10,645 nt of DNA from positions 1-10,645 of the forward strand of contig JAGLDN010000131.1 of NCBI GenBank assembly GCA_023145575.1. Reading direction: 5' to 3'. A model generated the notes under the pieces. That model was not told the DNA's origin and made no database searches. It saw nothing but the letters and a program-made list of their open reading frames with translations. Source of the stretch: Psychromonas sp. (lineage in GTDB: Bacteria; Pseudomonadota; Gammaproteobacteria; Enterobacterales; Psychromonadaceae). Made by a program: the position numbers and the translations under genes. Positions 1 through 6,777 of the stretch are shown here, piece by piece (the stretch's first letter is position 1; every line of letters begins with the position of its first letter).

Positions 1-325
1 AAAAACTTCAACTTTCCATCGTTTTTGATAGATCATTTCAATTGACTGTTTATCAATCTTAACGTCATTACTGATCAATTCTATGAAAAAGCTCTGTTAA
101 TTAATCTTCTCTACTTAACACAATTAAACGGTTACTTTTTAATGCGAGAATAAAATATTTTTGCATCAATAAATCTCATGTTACCAATTCATTAAAACAG
201 CTGTCAGCAAATACGTAGCGCCATTTCAATTGATTTTCATTGCCTGCTTTAAGCATGAATATCAACGCCTCATTTTTAGTTGTATTGCTCTTTCTTTTTA
301 GTTTTTGTGTCGCAACATCTGAGTA
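1..325 (-). pseudogene. Remnant of an IS4-superfamily DDE transposase, cut by the window edge
   Basis: Read on the minus strand from 325 to 1, this stretch gives transposase-like protein in two frames. The first (about 325-75) contains RKSNTTKNEAL, then LKWRYVFADSCFNELVT, an in-frame stop, then KYFILALKSNRLIVLSRED and another stop. The second (96-1) gives LISNDVKIDKQSIEMIYQKR followed by WKVEVF, and runs off the window. YQKRWKVE fits the Y-(2)-R-(3)-E signature of IS4-type transposases, and FADS carries the aspartate region before it. The middle of the catalytic domain is missing at the frame change, the N-terminal part is absent, and two stops interrupt it, so the gene is dead. Its right edge abuts a TATACCCATATGAC sequence resembling the ends of the miniature elements in this window. 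The assignment rests on remembered family motifs; an IS701-like subgroup is likely but not certain. Confidence 0.8.
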
Positions 326-326
326 T

Positions 327-400
327 TATACCCATATGACTTTCAAGATGAAACAACCTTTCGATATGGCTCTGTGGCTCTCATCAAAGGGGTGAGTATA
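327..400. mobile_element. Possible tiny relative of the miniature inverted-repeat element
   Basis: The sequence begins TATACCCATATGAC and ends GGGTGAGTATA, so the outer eight bases form an inverted repeat (TATACCCA against TATACTCA on the other strand). The left end resembles the TATACCCATGTGACG ends of the larger elements at 3399 and 9197. It starts where the transposase remnant stops matching, which fits an insertion or a recombination scar. The interior matches nothing else here. Positions 401-492 hold no gene or recognisable site. The match is short, so this could be chance. Confidence 0.3.
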
Positions 401-492
401 ATTGCTCTGTTTGTTAAAATAAATTAAACATAACCTATTCGTTACCATTGAATACTCAAAATTCAACAACTTGAGAGGTGACGTTAAAAATA

Positions 493-1092
493 TTAATATA
501 CAATTCGTCCTGTAAAAGAGTGTGATAATGTGGTGCTGTCGACAAACTCTAGCTCGCTTCCAACAGGCACTCCATGTGCTATACGGCTTACTTTAATATC
601 AAATCGTTTAGCCATTTCAGAAATATAAAAAGCTGTGGCTTCGCCTTCTACCGACGGGTTTGTTGCTAAAATTATTTCAGTTATAGTACCATTTGTTAAA
701 CGATTTTCCAGTAAATTTAATCCTAGTTCATCCGGTCCTACACCATCGATTGCTGACAAATGTCCCATTAGAACAAAATAGGTACCTGAAAAAAGTGCCA
801 TTTGCTCAAATGCTAAAAGATCAACAGGCATTTCAACTACACAAATCATATCACTTGAATTACGTTTCTCATTTTTACAAATACAACAAAGTGGATCTTC
901 AGTTAGAGTACGACACTGTTGACAATGACCAATTTCAATAACAGCACGCGATAGTAAATGGCTTATTTTTAATGCGCCCTTTTTATTTTTATCCAGCAAA
1001 TAATAAGCCATACGTTGGGCTGATTTAGGGCCAATACTCGGTAAACATTGTAAAGATTGTATGAGTTGTGTAAGCAATGGTACTGAGTTCAT
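493..1092 (-). CDS. recR: Recombination mediator protein RecR
   Basis: RecR acts with RecF and RecO in the cytoplasm to load RecA onto single-stranded DNA coated with SSB at gaps. The 199-residue protein matches the family's usual ~200 residues. It opens with the helix-hairpin-helix region (CLPSIGPKSAQRMAYYLL, residues 16-33). A four-cysteine zinc motif follows (Cys57, Cys60, Cys69, Cys72), then a Toprim domain from about 83 to 176 with ICVVEMPVD, YFVLMGHLS, GPDELGL and ILATNPSVEGEATA. The C-terminal RIAHGVPVGSELEFVDSTTL is highly typical. The ATG at 1092 is chosen because MNSVPLLTQLIQSL aligns with the normal RecR N-terminus; an in-frame TTG at 1152 would add 20 unfamiliar residues. Only a weak GAG precedes the ATG as ribosome site. 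The gene follows the diguanylate cyclase by 119 bp on the same strand. It is not next to dnaX-ybaB, the common arrangement. No intrinsic terminator is seen downstream. Confidence 0.97.
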   Translation of the reverse strand: MNSVPLLTQLIQSLQCLPSIGPKSAQRMAYYLLDKNKKGALKISHLLSRAVIEIGHCQQCRTLTEDPLCCICKNEKRNSSDMICVVEMPVDLLAFEQMALFSGTYFVLMGHLSAIDGVGPDELGLNLLENRLTNGTITEIILATNPSVEGEATAFYISEMAKRFDIKVSRIAHGVPVGSELEFVDSTTLSHSFTGRIVY

Positions 1093-1211
1093 GTGATACT
1101 CAAAAATGAAAAGTCGTTCAAAAATAATACAGTAATCACAGTTACTCAACACCTGTTAATTATAAATATTATTCAATATGTGACATCTCAGGTTTAATCT
1201 CCAGATCCTCT

Positions 1212-2240
1212 CTATTCTGATTCAAGCGGTAGTACACGATTTCTGCCTAAGCGTTTTGCTTTATATAAGTTTTTATCCGCTCTCTCAATAAAATGACTTA
1301 ATAGCTCCCCTTCTCTTAATTCGCTAATACCAAACGACAGGGTGATCTTATCAATTCGACTGCCCGTTTTTTTATCTTTTAATACTAACTTCTCCATTGA
1401 TTGACGAATTGTTTCTGCAAGACGTCGTGAAAGTTTAAAGTTACGACTGAGTAATAACACTGCAAACTCCTCGCCGCCAAAGCGATATGCCGTTGCACCA
1501 TACTCCATCATCGCGTTAAATTTTTTGCCGACGACGTTAAGGATCTGATCGCCTAGCAAATGCCCCCATTTGTCATTAAATGTTTTAAAGTGATCGATAT
1601 CGCCTAAAATCAGGATCAGGCCTTGACTGCTGTCACGCATATAATTAGAAAGTGCGATGTCAAAAGCATGCCGATTTAAAAGTCCTGTTAATGAATCATA
1701 TAATGCTTCTTTTTGGCTTTCTTTGAGCTTGATTTTAAGCGTTTCAATTTCATTTTTTGCGGATGCCAAATTCTCTATAAAGAATGAAGTTGAGTGATGC
1801 ATTTTTGACGCATCATTTTCAAGTTTTTTTAATAAAGGCATGACGGATTCAATCGGCCAATTATTTTCATTCGCACTATTGAGGTTGTCAAAAATCTTAT
1901 TACAAACTTTTTGAAATTCTGTCGTATCTGAATGTGTATCAGCCAAAGATTGATCTAATTCTATGAGCATTTTTTCAAGGTTTTGCCTTAAATTCAACGT
2001 AGTAATATCTTTCGGTGAGGAAATAAACGTTTTATAAAGTATTTCTGATTGAATGGGAGGGCAGATTTTATGATTTTGAAGCAGCTGATCAAGTTCAATA
2101 TTTAGCGCTGGAATATCCTTTGAAGCATAAGTATACCAAAGCGTGTAATTCTCCGGCGTAGGTGCAATCTGATAGTGCATCATTAACGGTACCGCTTTTT
2201 TTAAACACTCAAGAGATGAAGCCAGTAAATCCTTACTCAT
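1212..2240 (-). CDS. Diguanylate cyclase (GGDEF domain protein)
   Basis: This cytoplasmic enzyme should make cyclic di-GMP from two GTP. The 342-residue protein has an N-terminal alpha-helical region (1-175) with no membrane segment; its start (LKKAVPLMMHYQIAPTPENYTLWYTYAS) is a pattern seen before GGDEF domains in other gammaproteobacteria. A short coiled-coil-like stretch (about 155-180) leads into the GGDEF domain (180-340). That domain shows DSLTGLLNR (182-190), the metal- and GTP-binding GDIDHFK (213-219), the active-site GGEEF (255-259) and the closing YKAKRLGRNRV (326-336). All catalytic features look intact, so activity is expected. The position of the inhibitory I-site RxxD, five residues before GGEEF, reads EYGA (246-249), so product inhibition through that site is probably absent. 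The ATG at 2240 has a good AAGGA seven bases upstream. The N-terminal helices probably act as a sensor or dimerisation region, but the signal is unknown. Confidence 0.94.
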   Translation of the reverse strand: MSKDLLASSLECLKKAVPLMMHYQIAPTPENYTLWYTYASKDIPALNIELDQLLQNHKICPPIQSEILYKTFISSPKDITTLNLRQNLEKMLIELDQSLADTHSDTTEFQKVCNKIFDNLNSANENNWPIESVMPLLKKLENDASKMHHSTSFFIENLASAKNEIETLKIKLKESQKEALYDSLTGLLNRHAFDIALSNYMRDSSQGLILILGDIDHFKTFNDKWGHLLGDQILNVVGKKFNAMMEYGATAYRFGGEEFAVLLLSRNFKLSRRLAETIRQSMEKLVLKDKKTGSRIDKITLSFGISELREGELLSHFIERADKNLYKAKRLGRNRVLPLESE

Positions 2241-2354
2241 TAAAATTTCCTTTTTATGGTTAACTTCAGCACATTTCTCTTTAAGGATCTATTTGTTGAT
2301 ATATACCCAAACCGACATTGTGCACTTAAGACGTTAATATTATGCTTTACTGTG

Positions 2355-2360
2355 TATAAT
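2355..2360 (+). promoter_or_regulatory. Possible -10 box in the divergent gap before the MarC-family gene
   Basis: A perfect TATAAT lies about 157 bp upstream of the MarC-family start and points towards it. No convincing -35 hexamer is found 16-18 bp before it, so this is only a candidate. The rest of the 276-bp divergent gap is AT-rich and shows no clear operator. Confidence 0.2.
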
Positions 2361-2516
2361 TGCCTTTTAGACGATGCATTTTATTTGTCGTATGGCTCGA
2401 AAGTTTATACATCCTACTGCGAAGCTACCAACTTAAAAAATGTATAACATTTTATTGATTGAATAATAACAGACATCGGTATATGATCCTTTTATTTTTA
2501 ATACAGTTGCATAAAA

Positions 2517-3119
2517 ATGGATTTCTCAACCTATATACACACGATTACCGCTCTTTTTGTTATCATAGATCCAATAGGCTCTGCACTTATTTTTAATTCG
2601 CTTTCAATGGACGCTAGTCAAAAAAAACGTACAAAAATGGCTTTAAAAGCCACCATCATCAGTACGCTAACATTGATCCTTTTTGGTAATTATGGCGAAG
2701 CATTGTTTACAGAAATAGGCATTAATATCAATTCACTGCGCATTTCAGGTGGACTTTTACTATTTCATACCGCTTTCCAAATGGTCACGCAAGAAAAAGT
2801 CATTGACCAACAAAATAACGAGAGAGACATTTCAATTTTTCCAATGACAATTCCTTTGCTATCAGGTCCTGGAACATTAACGCTTAGTGTCTTACTCTTC
2901 TCTAATTCAAATGAAATTACTGACAAGCTATCTGTAGCTGCCGCAATTATTTCAGTCATGTTACTAACCTTAATTTTAATACGCTTATCCACATATTTAA
3001 AGCATCTTATTGGCCATACCGGCGATGAACTTCTCAGACGATTTTTCGGTGTCATTGTTGCAACCATCAGCATTCAATTTATATTTGATGGTATACATCA
3101 TCTATTACTGAAGCAATAA
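2517..3119 (+). CDS. MarC-family integral membrane protein (UPF0056)
   Basis: The 200-residue protein has about six hydrophobic segments (near residues 8-27, 43-61, 70-88, 105-128, 137-158 and 174-195). It shows the MarC/UPF0056 signatures: VIIDPIGSALIF near the N-terminus, LRISGGLLLFHTAFQMV, and PMTIPLLSGPGTLTLSVLLF, followed by a terminal RFFGVIVATISIQFIFDGI. Length matches the family (about 195-220). These are inner-membrane proteins whose transported substrate, if any, is unsettled; the historic link of MarC to multiple antibiotic resistance was not supported later. It is not clear whether this is the marC, yhgN or ychE type, so no symbol is given. It is transcribed divergently from the diguanylate cyclase across a 276-bp gap. 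The ATG at 2517 lacks a clear Shine-Dalgarno but fits the family start. An AGCAAGTT hairpin lies 20 bp after the stop. Confidence 0.92.
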   Translation: MDFSTYIHTITALFVIIDPIGSALIFNSLSMDASQKKRTKMALKATIISTLTLILFGNYGEALFTEIGININSLRISGGLLLFHTAFQMVTQEKVIDQQNNERDISIFPMTIPLLSGPGTLTLSVLLFSNSNEITDKLSVAAAIISVMLLTLILIRLSTYLKHLIGHTGDELLRRFFGVIVATISIQFIFDGIHHLLLKQ

Positions 3120-3139
3120 TGTCATGCCATTAAAGATCC

Positions 3140-3159
3140 AGCAAGTTGTACAACTTGCT
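3140..3159 (+). terminator. Hairpin after the MarC-family gene, possible weak terminator
   Basis: AGCAAGTTGTACAACTTGCT is a perfect 20-bp palindrome (8-bp stem, GTAC loop) starting 20 bases after the stop codon. It lacks a following T-run, so it is a poor intrinsic terminator and may only protect the mRNA 3' end, or be a protein-binding site. Positions 3160-3398 contain nothing recognisable. Confidence 0.3.
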
Positions 3160-3398
3160 CATCCTATGCAACCTAATTTTCAACAGCCACAAAAGGATCT
3201 AATAGCCTAACTGCCTTTTAAATATTTATATCTAAAATATGCGTTAAACAATGATAGCAATATTTCTGACGAATTTCTCTCTGCACTTTTTACAGTAAAA
3301 TACGTAAACTTTATTTTGCCCCCCTATTTTGATAATTTTAGGACTTAACTCGTTTCTAAGCGATCATGCCTTTCAAAAAACATCATCTCAAGTTGATT

Positions 3399-3710
3399 TA
3401 TACCCATGTGACGTAAAAATGCTTTGCCAGGCTTATGCTCGATAATCAGAACAAGGCACAATATTAGGCACTTTTCGATTATTGTAACGCAGTCTTGGTT
3501 TTCTAGCTTGTGCCCCGCAGGGCAAAGCAACGAGTAACAAGGCGCGTTGTTATAAAATATCTATGTAGAATAACTACTTAGGAATTAAAATCTTTATTTT
3601 AATTCAACCTTTGATGATTAACGGAGTTAATCATCAAGAGGGCAATTTTATGCCTAGCACCTTGCTATTATTTACCTTGCTGAATTGCACTTTTGCGCCA
3701 CATGAGTATA
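3399..3710. mobile_element. Miniature inverted-repeat element, copy E1 (312 bp)
   Basis: The left end TATACCCATGTGACGTAAAA (3399-3418) and right end TTTTGCGCCACATGAGTATA (3691-3710) are inverted repeats matching at 17 of 20 positions. The interior shares long similar tracts with the element at 9197-9598, above all in the last 170 bp: TTATAAAAT..., GAATAACT, TTTATTTTAA, a hairpin, then ATGCCTAG-ACCTTG. No transposase is encoded, so it would depend on a transposase from elsewhere. TA lies at each outer edge, which suits insertion at a TA dinucleotide, though the TATA ends make the exact duplication ambiguous. Confidence 0.75.
3611..3637 (+). other. Conserved hairpin in element E1
   Basis: TTGATGATTAAC and GTTAATCATCAA form a perfect 12-bp stem around a GGA loop. 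The corresponding place in E2 carries a longer hairpin sharing GATGATTAAC with a three-base loop. It lies about 60 bp inside the right end, just before a short ATGCCTAG-containing reading frame. Conservation of the pairing suggests the folded form matters for the element's movement or transcript. Confidence 0.65.
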
Positions 3711-3784
3711 AACCCAATTGATTAGGCTCTGTCAATCTTCATGAAGACATCATCCAAAAACCAAAATTATAAATATAATGCTAA

Positions 3785-3821
3785 ATTTTTATTTTTTATT
3801 TTTTATTTTTTATTTTTTATT
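3785..3821 (+). repeat. ATTTTTT heptamer tandem repeat
   Basis: Four perfect ATTTTTT units (3791-3818) are flanked by a shortened unit before and a partial one after. Slippage here would be expected. The stretch 3711-3931, between element E1 and the 300-bp repeat, otherwise shows no recognisable gene. Confidence 0.85.
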
Positions 3822-3931
3822 AAGGGCGGATTCAACCATCAATTGCATAATCGTAACGCCACTAAGACTGGAATATGTTTTCCACCATTACAACTTACTC
3901 ATTCGTCCATTGTTGGGAAAATTTAGTTAAT

Positions 3932-4233
3932 CAATTCTCAGTTCCATTTGTGCTGAACAAAGCTCTCCAAATGTGTGGCAATCCTCCTTAAATCTTTTTT
4001 GTTCCTTTAATCTTTTTTGTTCCTTTAATGCTTTCTAAGAAATTGCAATTTATTATGTATCAATATAGTGTTCACCTTATACGAAAAAGATTTATAATTG
4101 TTTTGTAAAAGATCACTGCATTCGCCATTGTTTTTTTGGCTAAAAATTTCCGTGTAAGAAAACTTACTAACTATAACGATGCAAACAAATAGCAACTATA
4201 GATCCCCATTTAACCAGAAATTGGTAATGTTTA
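3932..4233 (+). repeat. Repeat A1, ~300 bp, non-coding
   Basis: Copy of the block at 6480-6777. It includes two adjacent 18-bp units, AATCTTTTTTGTTCCTTT, at 3991-4008 and 4009-4026, and a well-conserved 3' half around GTAAGAAAACTTACTAACTA. Indels of one or two bases between the copies argue against a shared reading frame here. Its role is unknown; it might hold a distant regulatory site, a small RNA, or the 3' remnant of an older gene copy. Confidence 0.85.
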
Positions 4234-4242
4234 AAACGTGAT

Positions 4243-5305
4243 CTTTGATAATGCTTCACATTTAGAAAAAACTACTTGAAATTCATATTGAACAGGTCAG
4301 GATAAAGATATGCAAATATCATTAGCCTATAGACAAAAGAAAATTTTAGAGTCTCGCCACAAAATGTGTCGTGATAAAAATAAGTGTGATAGATTAAAAG
4401 CTATTATGTTATCTGATGAAGGCTACTCTGAAGGAATGATATCTCAGCTTTACGAAAGCATCAATCAACAATTAATCGGTATTTAAATGAATATCACAGC
4501 AATCAGAAAATTGTATCAAATAATAATGGCTCAGATAGATTCCTTACAGAAGAGCAAGCTACATTGGTCATTAATAATTTAAGCGAAGTTACTGACTTAA
4601 ATATGAGTGATATCCAAGAGTATATAAGCAACACATTTGATGTTAAATACTCTATTCCAGGCTTACAAAAATGGCTTCATCGAAACAAATTTAGCGATAT
4701 ACAACTTAAAGGTGTGCCACATAAATACGAACAAGAAAACAAGAAATTTTTGTTGAAGAGTATAATGAACTAAAGCCAACGGTAGCAAGTGATGAGCCCA
4801 TATTGTTCATGGATGCAACACACCCGACACAAGCCAATAAAAACAACGGGGAGTAGAGCGAGATTACACATTGTTGGCGCAATCCGATTAAGGCATATTG
4901 AAGATGCAATTACACGACAATATGCAACCGTAAATAGTGAGTCGATTATTGATTTTTTTAAACTCATAAAAGAGAAATATTCATCACACAAACCCGTTCA
5001 TTTTATACTGAACGGTGCAGGGTATCATTGAAGCATAGTGGTTGGAGGAAAGCTAAAAAACTCGGCATTATCTTTCATTACTTGCCGCCTTACTAGTCCC
5101 AATTTAAACCCTATCGGACGGCTTTAGAAAGTCATGAATGAGCATGCAAGAAATAATAAATATTTCCCCACTGCAAAAGACTTCCTGCGAAACATTGATA
5201 ATTTTTTTGATACCACATTAGAAAAATTGGTCATGCTTTAACGGGGAGGATTAATGACAACTTTCAGACCTTCAATTTTTAATGAATTGAAGCATTTTGA
5301 AGTGG
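4243..5305 (+). mobile_element. Degenerate IS630-family insertion sequence
   Basis: A whole but decayed element about 1.05 kb long, typical of IS630. AATGCTTCA at 4250-4258 and TGAAGCATT at 5288-5296 are inverted and lie just outside the transposase remains, so they probably mark the terminal repeats. The exact outer ends are not resolved. The element sits between A1 and B1, where unit 2 carries different DNA. Confidence 0.75.
4310..5282 (+). pseudogene. IS630-family transposase, broken by frameshifts, stops and catalytic mutations
   Basis: The start MQISLAYRQKKILESRHKMC and DKNKCDRLKAIMLSDEGYSE match IS630-type transposases. The frame breaks near 4470, continues as NRYLNEYHSNQKIVS and then LTEEQATLVINNLSEVT and GLQKWLHRNKFS. 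It breaks again near 4750 (VEEYNELKPTVASDEPILFM, then DATHPT) and again near 4840 (SRARLHIVGAIRLRHIEDAI). The ending RINDNFQTFNF fixes the old stop at 5280-5282. Of the DDE triad, the first Asp survives in FMDATHPT. The second is Asn (FILNGAGYH, family LDGAGYH), and the Glu of NLNPIERLW is Gly, with the next Trp a TAG stop. The protein cannot be active. About 340 codons from first ATG to last stop is the normal family length, so decay came by point changes rather than by large deletion. Confidence 0.92.
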
Positions 5306-5359
5306 CATAGATATATACCCATCTAACGCCAAAGTAAGAAGTCAACATATTTGATCAGT

Positions 5360-5387
5360 TTGTGCTCATGTGCAGCAAGGTTATAAT
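5360..5387 (+). promoter_or_regulatory. Sigma70-like promoter of unknown gene copy 1
   Basis: TTGTGC (5360-5365) and a perfect TATAAT (5382-5387) are separated by 16 bp. Transcription would begin near 5394, after the alternative GTG start at 5370 and about 24 nt before the ATG at 5418. The same boxes and spacing occur before copy 2. Confidence 0.6.
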
Positions 5388-5402
5388 TCTAACTCTATTT
5401 TT

Positions 5403-5408
5403 AAGGAA
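5403..5408 (+). promoter_or_regulatory. Ribosome binding site that fixes the start of copy 1
   Basis: AAGGAA lies nine bases before ATG 5418. It is conserved before copy 2 and supports this ATG over the in-frame GTG at 5370, which would lie upstream of the predicted transcription start. Confidence 0.7.
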
Positions 5409-5417
5409 CACCTAACG

Positions 5418-6371
5418 ATGCAAAATCCTGCTAATTTCTTATTTCAAAAAAATAAAGCAAAGACAGAATTAACAAATCCAAACTCAAATAGGAGAAAATT
5501 ATCAAACAGTGTAATAACGTCTATGTTTAAATCAGCTGGTGGTCCTGGCATTAGTGATCATGAAAAATTTTTGTTAACAGAGGCTCTCATTCATATCATT
5601 GTGCTTTTAAACCGCGCGCTAGACCTAGGCGAAAAAGCAATGATACCTTATATAGATCTCGCTGATCCAGACACTACTGTTCCTTGTTACTTGTCTTTAA
5701 CGAAATATAAACGAAACGTGCTCATATGGTTCCTACAAGGGACGGGAAAACACGAGATTGTACAGAGGGGGTTATTGAAACTGTATAATGTATTGACTGA
5801 TCCCGATCAATTAATCACATTTCTTGATGTACGATTATCTGATACACCAAGCTACTATCACGAAACCGATATATCTGGTGAAGAAATAAATAGCACTGAA
5901 CTGCCAAATTATGAACAGTCGGAGAAAGCATTGATTTATGATAACAAGGCGCAACCTCCCAGTTATTCGCATGCATTATGTCACACGAAAGTTATTCTAC
6001 CTGATTCTGCCTCTGCCTCTGCCTCTGCCTCTGGTGGTAGTAAAATAACAAATCCATTAAAGACTAATATTGTATCAACAATGAAAGATCCAATAGAGGT
6101 TTTTAGTGTTCCTTGGAGATGTCGGCACAGTTTCAACTCGGGTTTGTGTGTATATGTAACAGGCGCCATGCTTCACACTGATACAACGAAAAAAGCGAAA
6201 ACTCGATTTATTGCCCATGACGTGGCTTGTAAGTTATTATCTCTAGAATGTTACGAGAATGCAGGCGTATTAGCTGGTCCCGAAGATGAACTAGACTTCA
6301 ATGGGATAGAGCCTACCAGGACGCTTGATTTAGGTATTTGTTGGGCTTTTTTTCTGACTTGCTTTGGTTAA
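5418..6371 (+). CDS. Unknown protein of a duplicated family, copy 1, with PxY motifs and Ser-Ala run
   Basis: I do not recognise this 317-residue protein. It has no signal peptide. Residues 46-70 (ISDHEKFLLTEALIHIIVLL) look helical. Residues 118-146 (RGLLKLYNVLTDPDQLITFL...) are identical in both copies. A flexible acidic section (140-190) holds TPSY (143-146), LPNY (162-165) and PPSY (180-183), the last being a formal WW-domain ligand. A Ser-Ala run (197-205) made of TCTGCC repeats precedes a cysteine-rich C-terminal half (SVPWRCRHSFNSGLCVYVT, RFIAHDVACKLLSLECYENA). The end, GICWAFFLTCFG, is hydrophobic and follows a T7 tract. Copy 2 differs at about 36 aligned residues. A secreted or host-directed function is possible from the PxY motifs but is only inference. 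No terminator is visible after it; tail T1 follows directly. Confidence 0.8.
   Translation: MQNPANFLFQKNKAKTELTNPNSNRRKLSNSVITSMFKSAGGPGISDHEKFLLTEALIHIIVLLNRALDLGEKAMIPYIDLADPDTTVPCYLSLTKYKRNVLIWFLQGTGKHEIVQRGLLKLYNVLTDPDQLITFLDVRLSDTPSYYHETDISGEEINSTELPNYEQSEKALIYDNKAQPPSYSHALCHTKVILPDSASASASASGGSKITNPLKTNIVSTMKDPIEVFSVPWRCRHSFNSGLCVYVTGAMLHTDTTKKAKTRFIAHDVACKLLSLECYENAGVLAGPEDELDFNGIEPTRTLDLGICWAFFLTCFG
6006..6032 (+). repeat. In-frame TCTGCC hexamer repeat, 4 units
   Basis: Four TCTGCC units plus a final TCT encode Ser-Ala repeats. Copy 2 has eight units at the same place. Because the unit is six bases, gain or loss changes linker length without shifting frame. Confidence 0.95.
6347..6353 (+). 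repeat. T7 tract near the 3' end of copy 1
   Basis: Seven T's lie within GCT TTT TTT CTG. Loss of one T would move translation into the +1 frame, where a TGA comes at once (WAFF then stop). In copy 2 the corresponding TGA is TTA and the +1 frame stays open. Beyond this TGA, the +1 frame in copy 1 is again open through tail T1. Confidence 0.6.
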
Positions 6372-6477
6372 TTTCGTCACCCTTATCGCAAATATTAAAC
6401 CAAAGCTCGTTGGAAATGCTTATCAAAGATCATGGGTACATATACAACAAAGTGCTAACTATCAAGAAATCCCCTCA
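6372..6477 (+). repeat. Tail T1, conserved 106 bp after copy 1
   Basis: It matches 8341-8446 with four substitutions. In the +1 frame relative to the gene it reads FVTLIANIKPKLVGNAYQRS, then WVHIQQSANYQEIPS, without stops, and runs on into repeat A2 to CGNPP. This protein-like sequence may be a former C-terminal part of the gene. Confidence 0.8.
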
Positions 6478-6479
6478 AG

Positions 6480-6777
6480 CAATTCTCAGTTCCATTTGCT
6501 GAACAAAGCTCTCCAAATGTGTGGCAATCCTCCTTAAATCTTTTTTGTTCCTTTAATCTTTTTTATTCCTTTAATACTTTATAAGTTAATTGCAATCTAT
6601 TATCCATCAATATGGTGTGGATCTTATACGGGGAAGATTTATAATTATTTCGTAAAAGATCACTGCATTCGCCATTGTTTTTTGGTTAAAATTCCGTGTA
6701 AGAAAACTTACTAACTATAACGATGCAAACAAATAGCAACCATAGATCCCCATTTAACCAGAAATCAGAAATGTTTA
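6480..6777 (+). repeat. Repeat A2, ~300 bp
   Basis: Second copy of A1. The 18-bp doublet is kept (6537-6554 and 6555-6572, one base different). The 3' half from GATCACTGCATTCGCC to CCCATTTAACCAGAAAT is nearly identical to A1. The block ends ATGTTTA, shared with A1, after which the two units diverge. Confidence 0.85.

Larger units (their letters stand above)
5316..5417 (+). repeat. Repeat B1, promoter and leader of copy 1
   Basis: This 102-bp block matches 7264-7365 with three differences by eye. It begins TACCCATCTAACGCC and runs to the start codon of the unknown gene. It carries the promoter and ribosome site described separately, so both gene copies should be expressed in much the same way. 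Confidence 0.85.
3932..6477 (+). repeat. Unit 1 of a tandem duplication (repeat A1, promoter B1, gene, tail T1)
   Basis: Blocks match the second unit (6480-8446) in the same order: A1 3932-4233 against A2 6480-6777, B1 5316-5417 against B2 7264-7365, the coding sequences, and T1 6372-6477 against T2 8341-8446. Between A1 and B1 this unit holds a dead IS630 element that unit 2 lacks. By eye, B and T differ at 3-4 positions per ~105 bp. A1 and A2 differ at roughly 25 positions plus several small indels over 300 bp, so the blocks have not diverged evenly. The module could equally be read as B-gene-T-A, with A1 the last trace of an earlier copy. Confidence 0.9.

Noticed and set aside
255..395. 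46-codon plus-strand frame starting MNINASFLVVLLFLFSFC that looks like a signal peptide
   Set aside because: The opposite strand of its first half encodes clear transposase remains (KNEAL, RKSNTTK), and no ribosome site precedes the ATG.
1093..1152. Longer recR start at TTG 1152
   Set aside because: It adds 20 residues unlike any RecR N-terminus; the ATG at 1092 matches the family length and start.
2256..2447. 63-codon plus-strand frame in the gap before the MarC-family gene
   Set aside because: No ribosome site, no family resemblance, and it overlaps the ribosome site and probable promoter region of the divergent cyclase gene.
2765..3073. 102-codon minus-strand frame
   Set aside because: It lies wholly inside the well-supported MarC-family gene on the other strand.
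3741..3926. 61-codon frame whose middle (FLFFIFYFLFFI) looks like a membrane segment
   Set aside because: The hydrophobic run is just translation of the ATTTTTT repeat; no ribosome site and no resemblance to known proteins.
4706..4991. Two minus-strand frames opposite the IS630 remnant
   Set aside because: Shadows of the plus-strand transposase pseudogene.
5370..5417. GTG start 16 codons upstream of copy 1 (and GTG 7318 for copy 2)
   Set aside because: The TATAAT box lies after these GTGs, so the codon would not be in the mRNA, and AAGGAA is placed for the ATG.
5981..6169. Minus-strand frames with Glu-Ala runs at 5981-6169 and 7926-8138
   Set aside because: They are the reverse reading of the Ser-Ala hexamer within the real genes.
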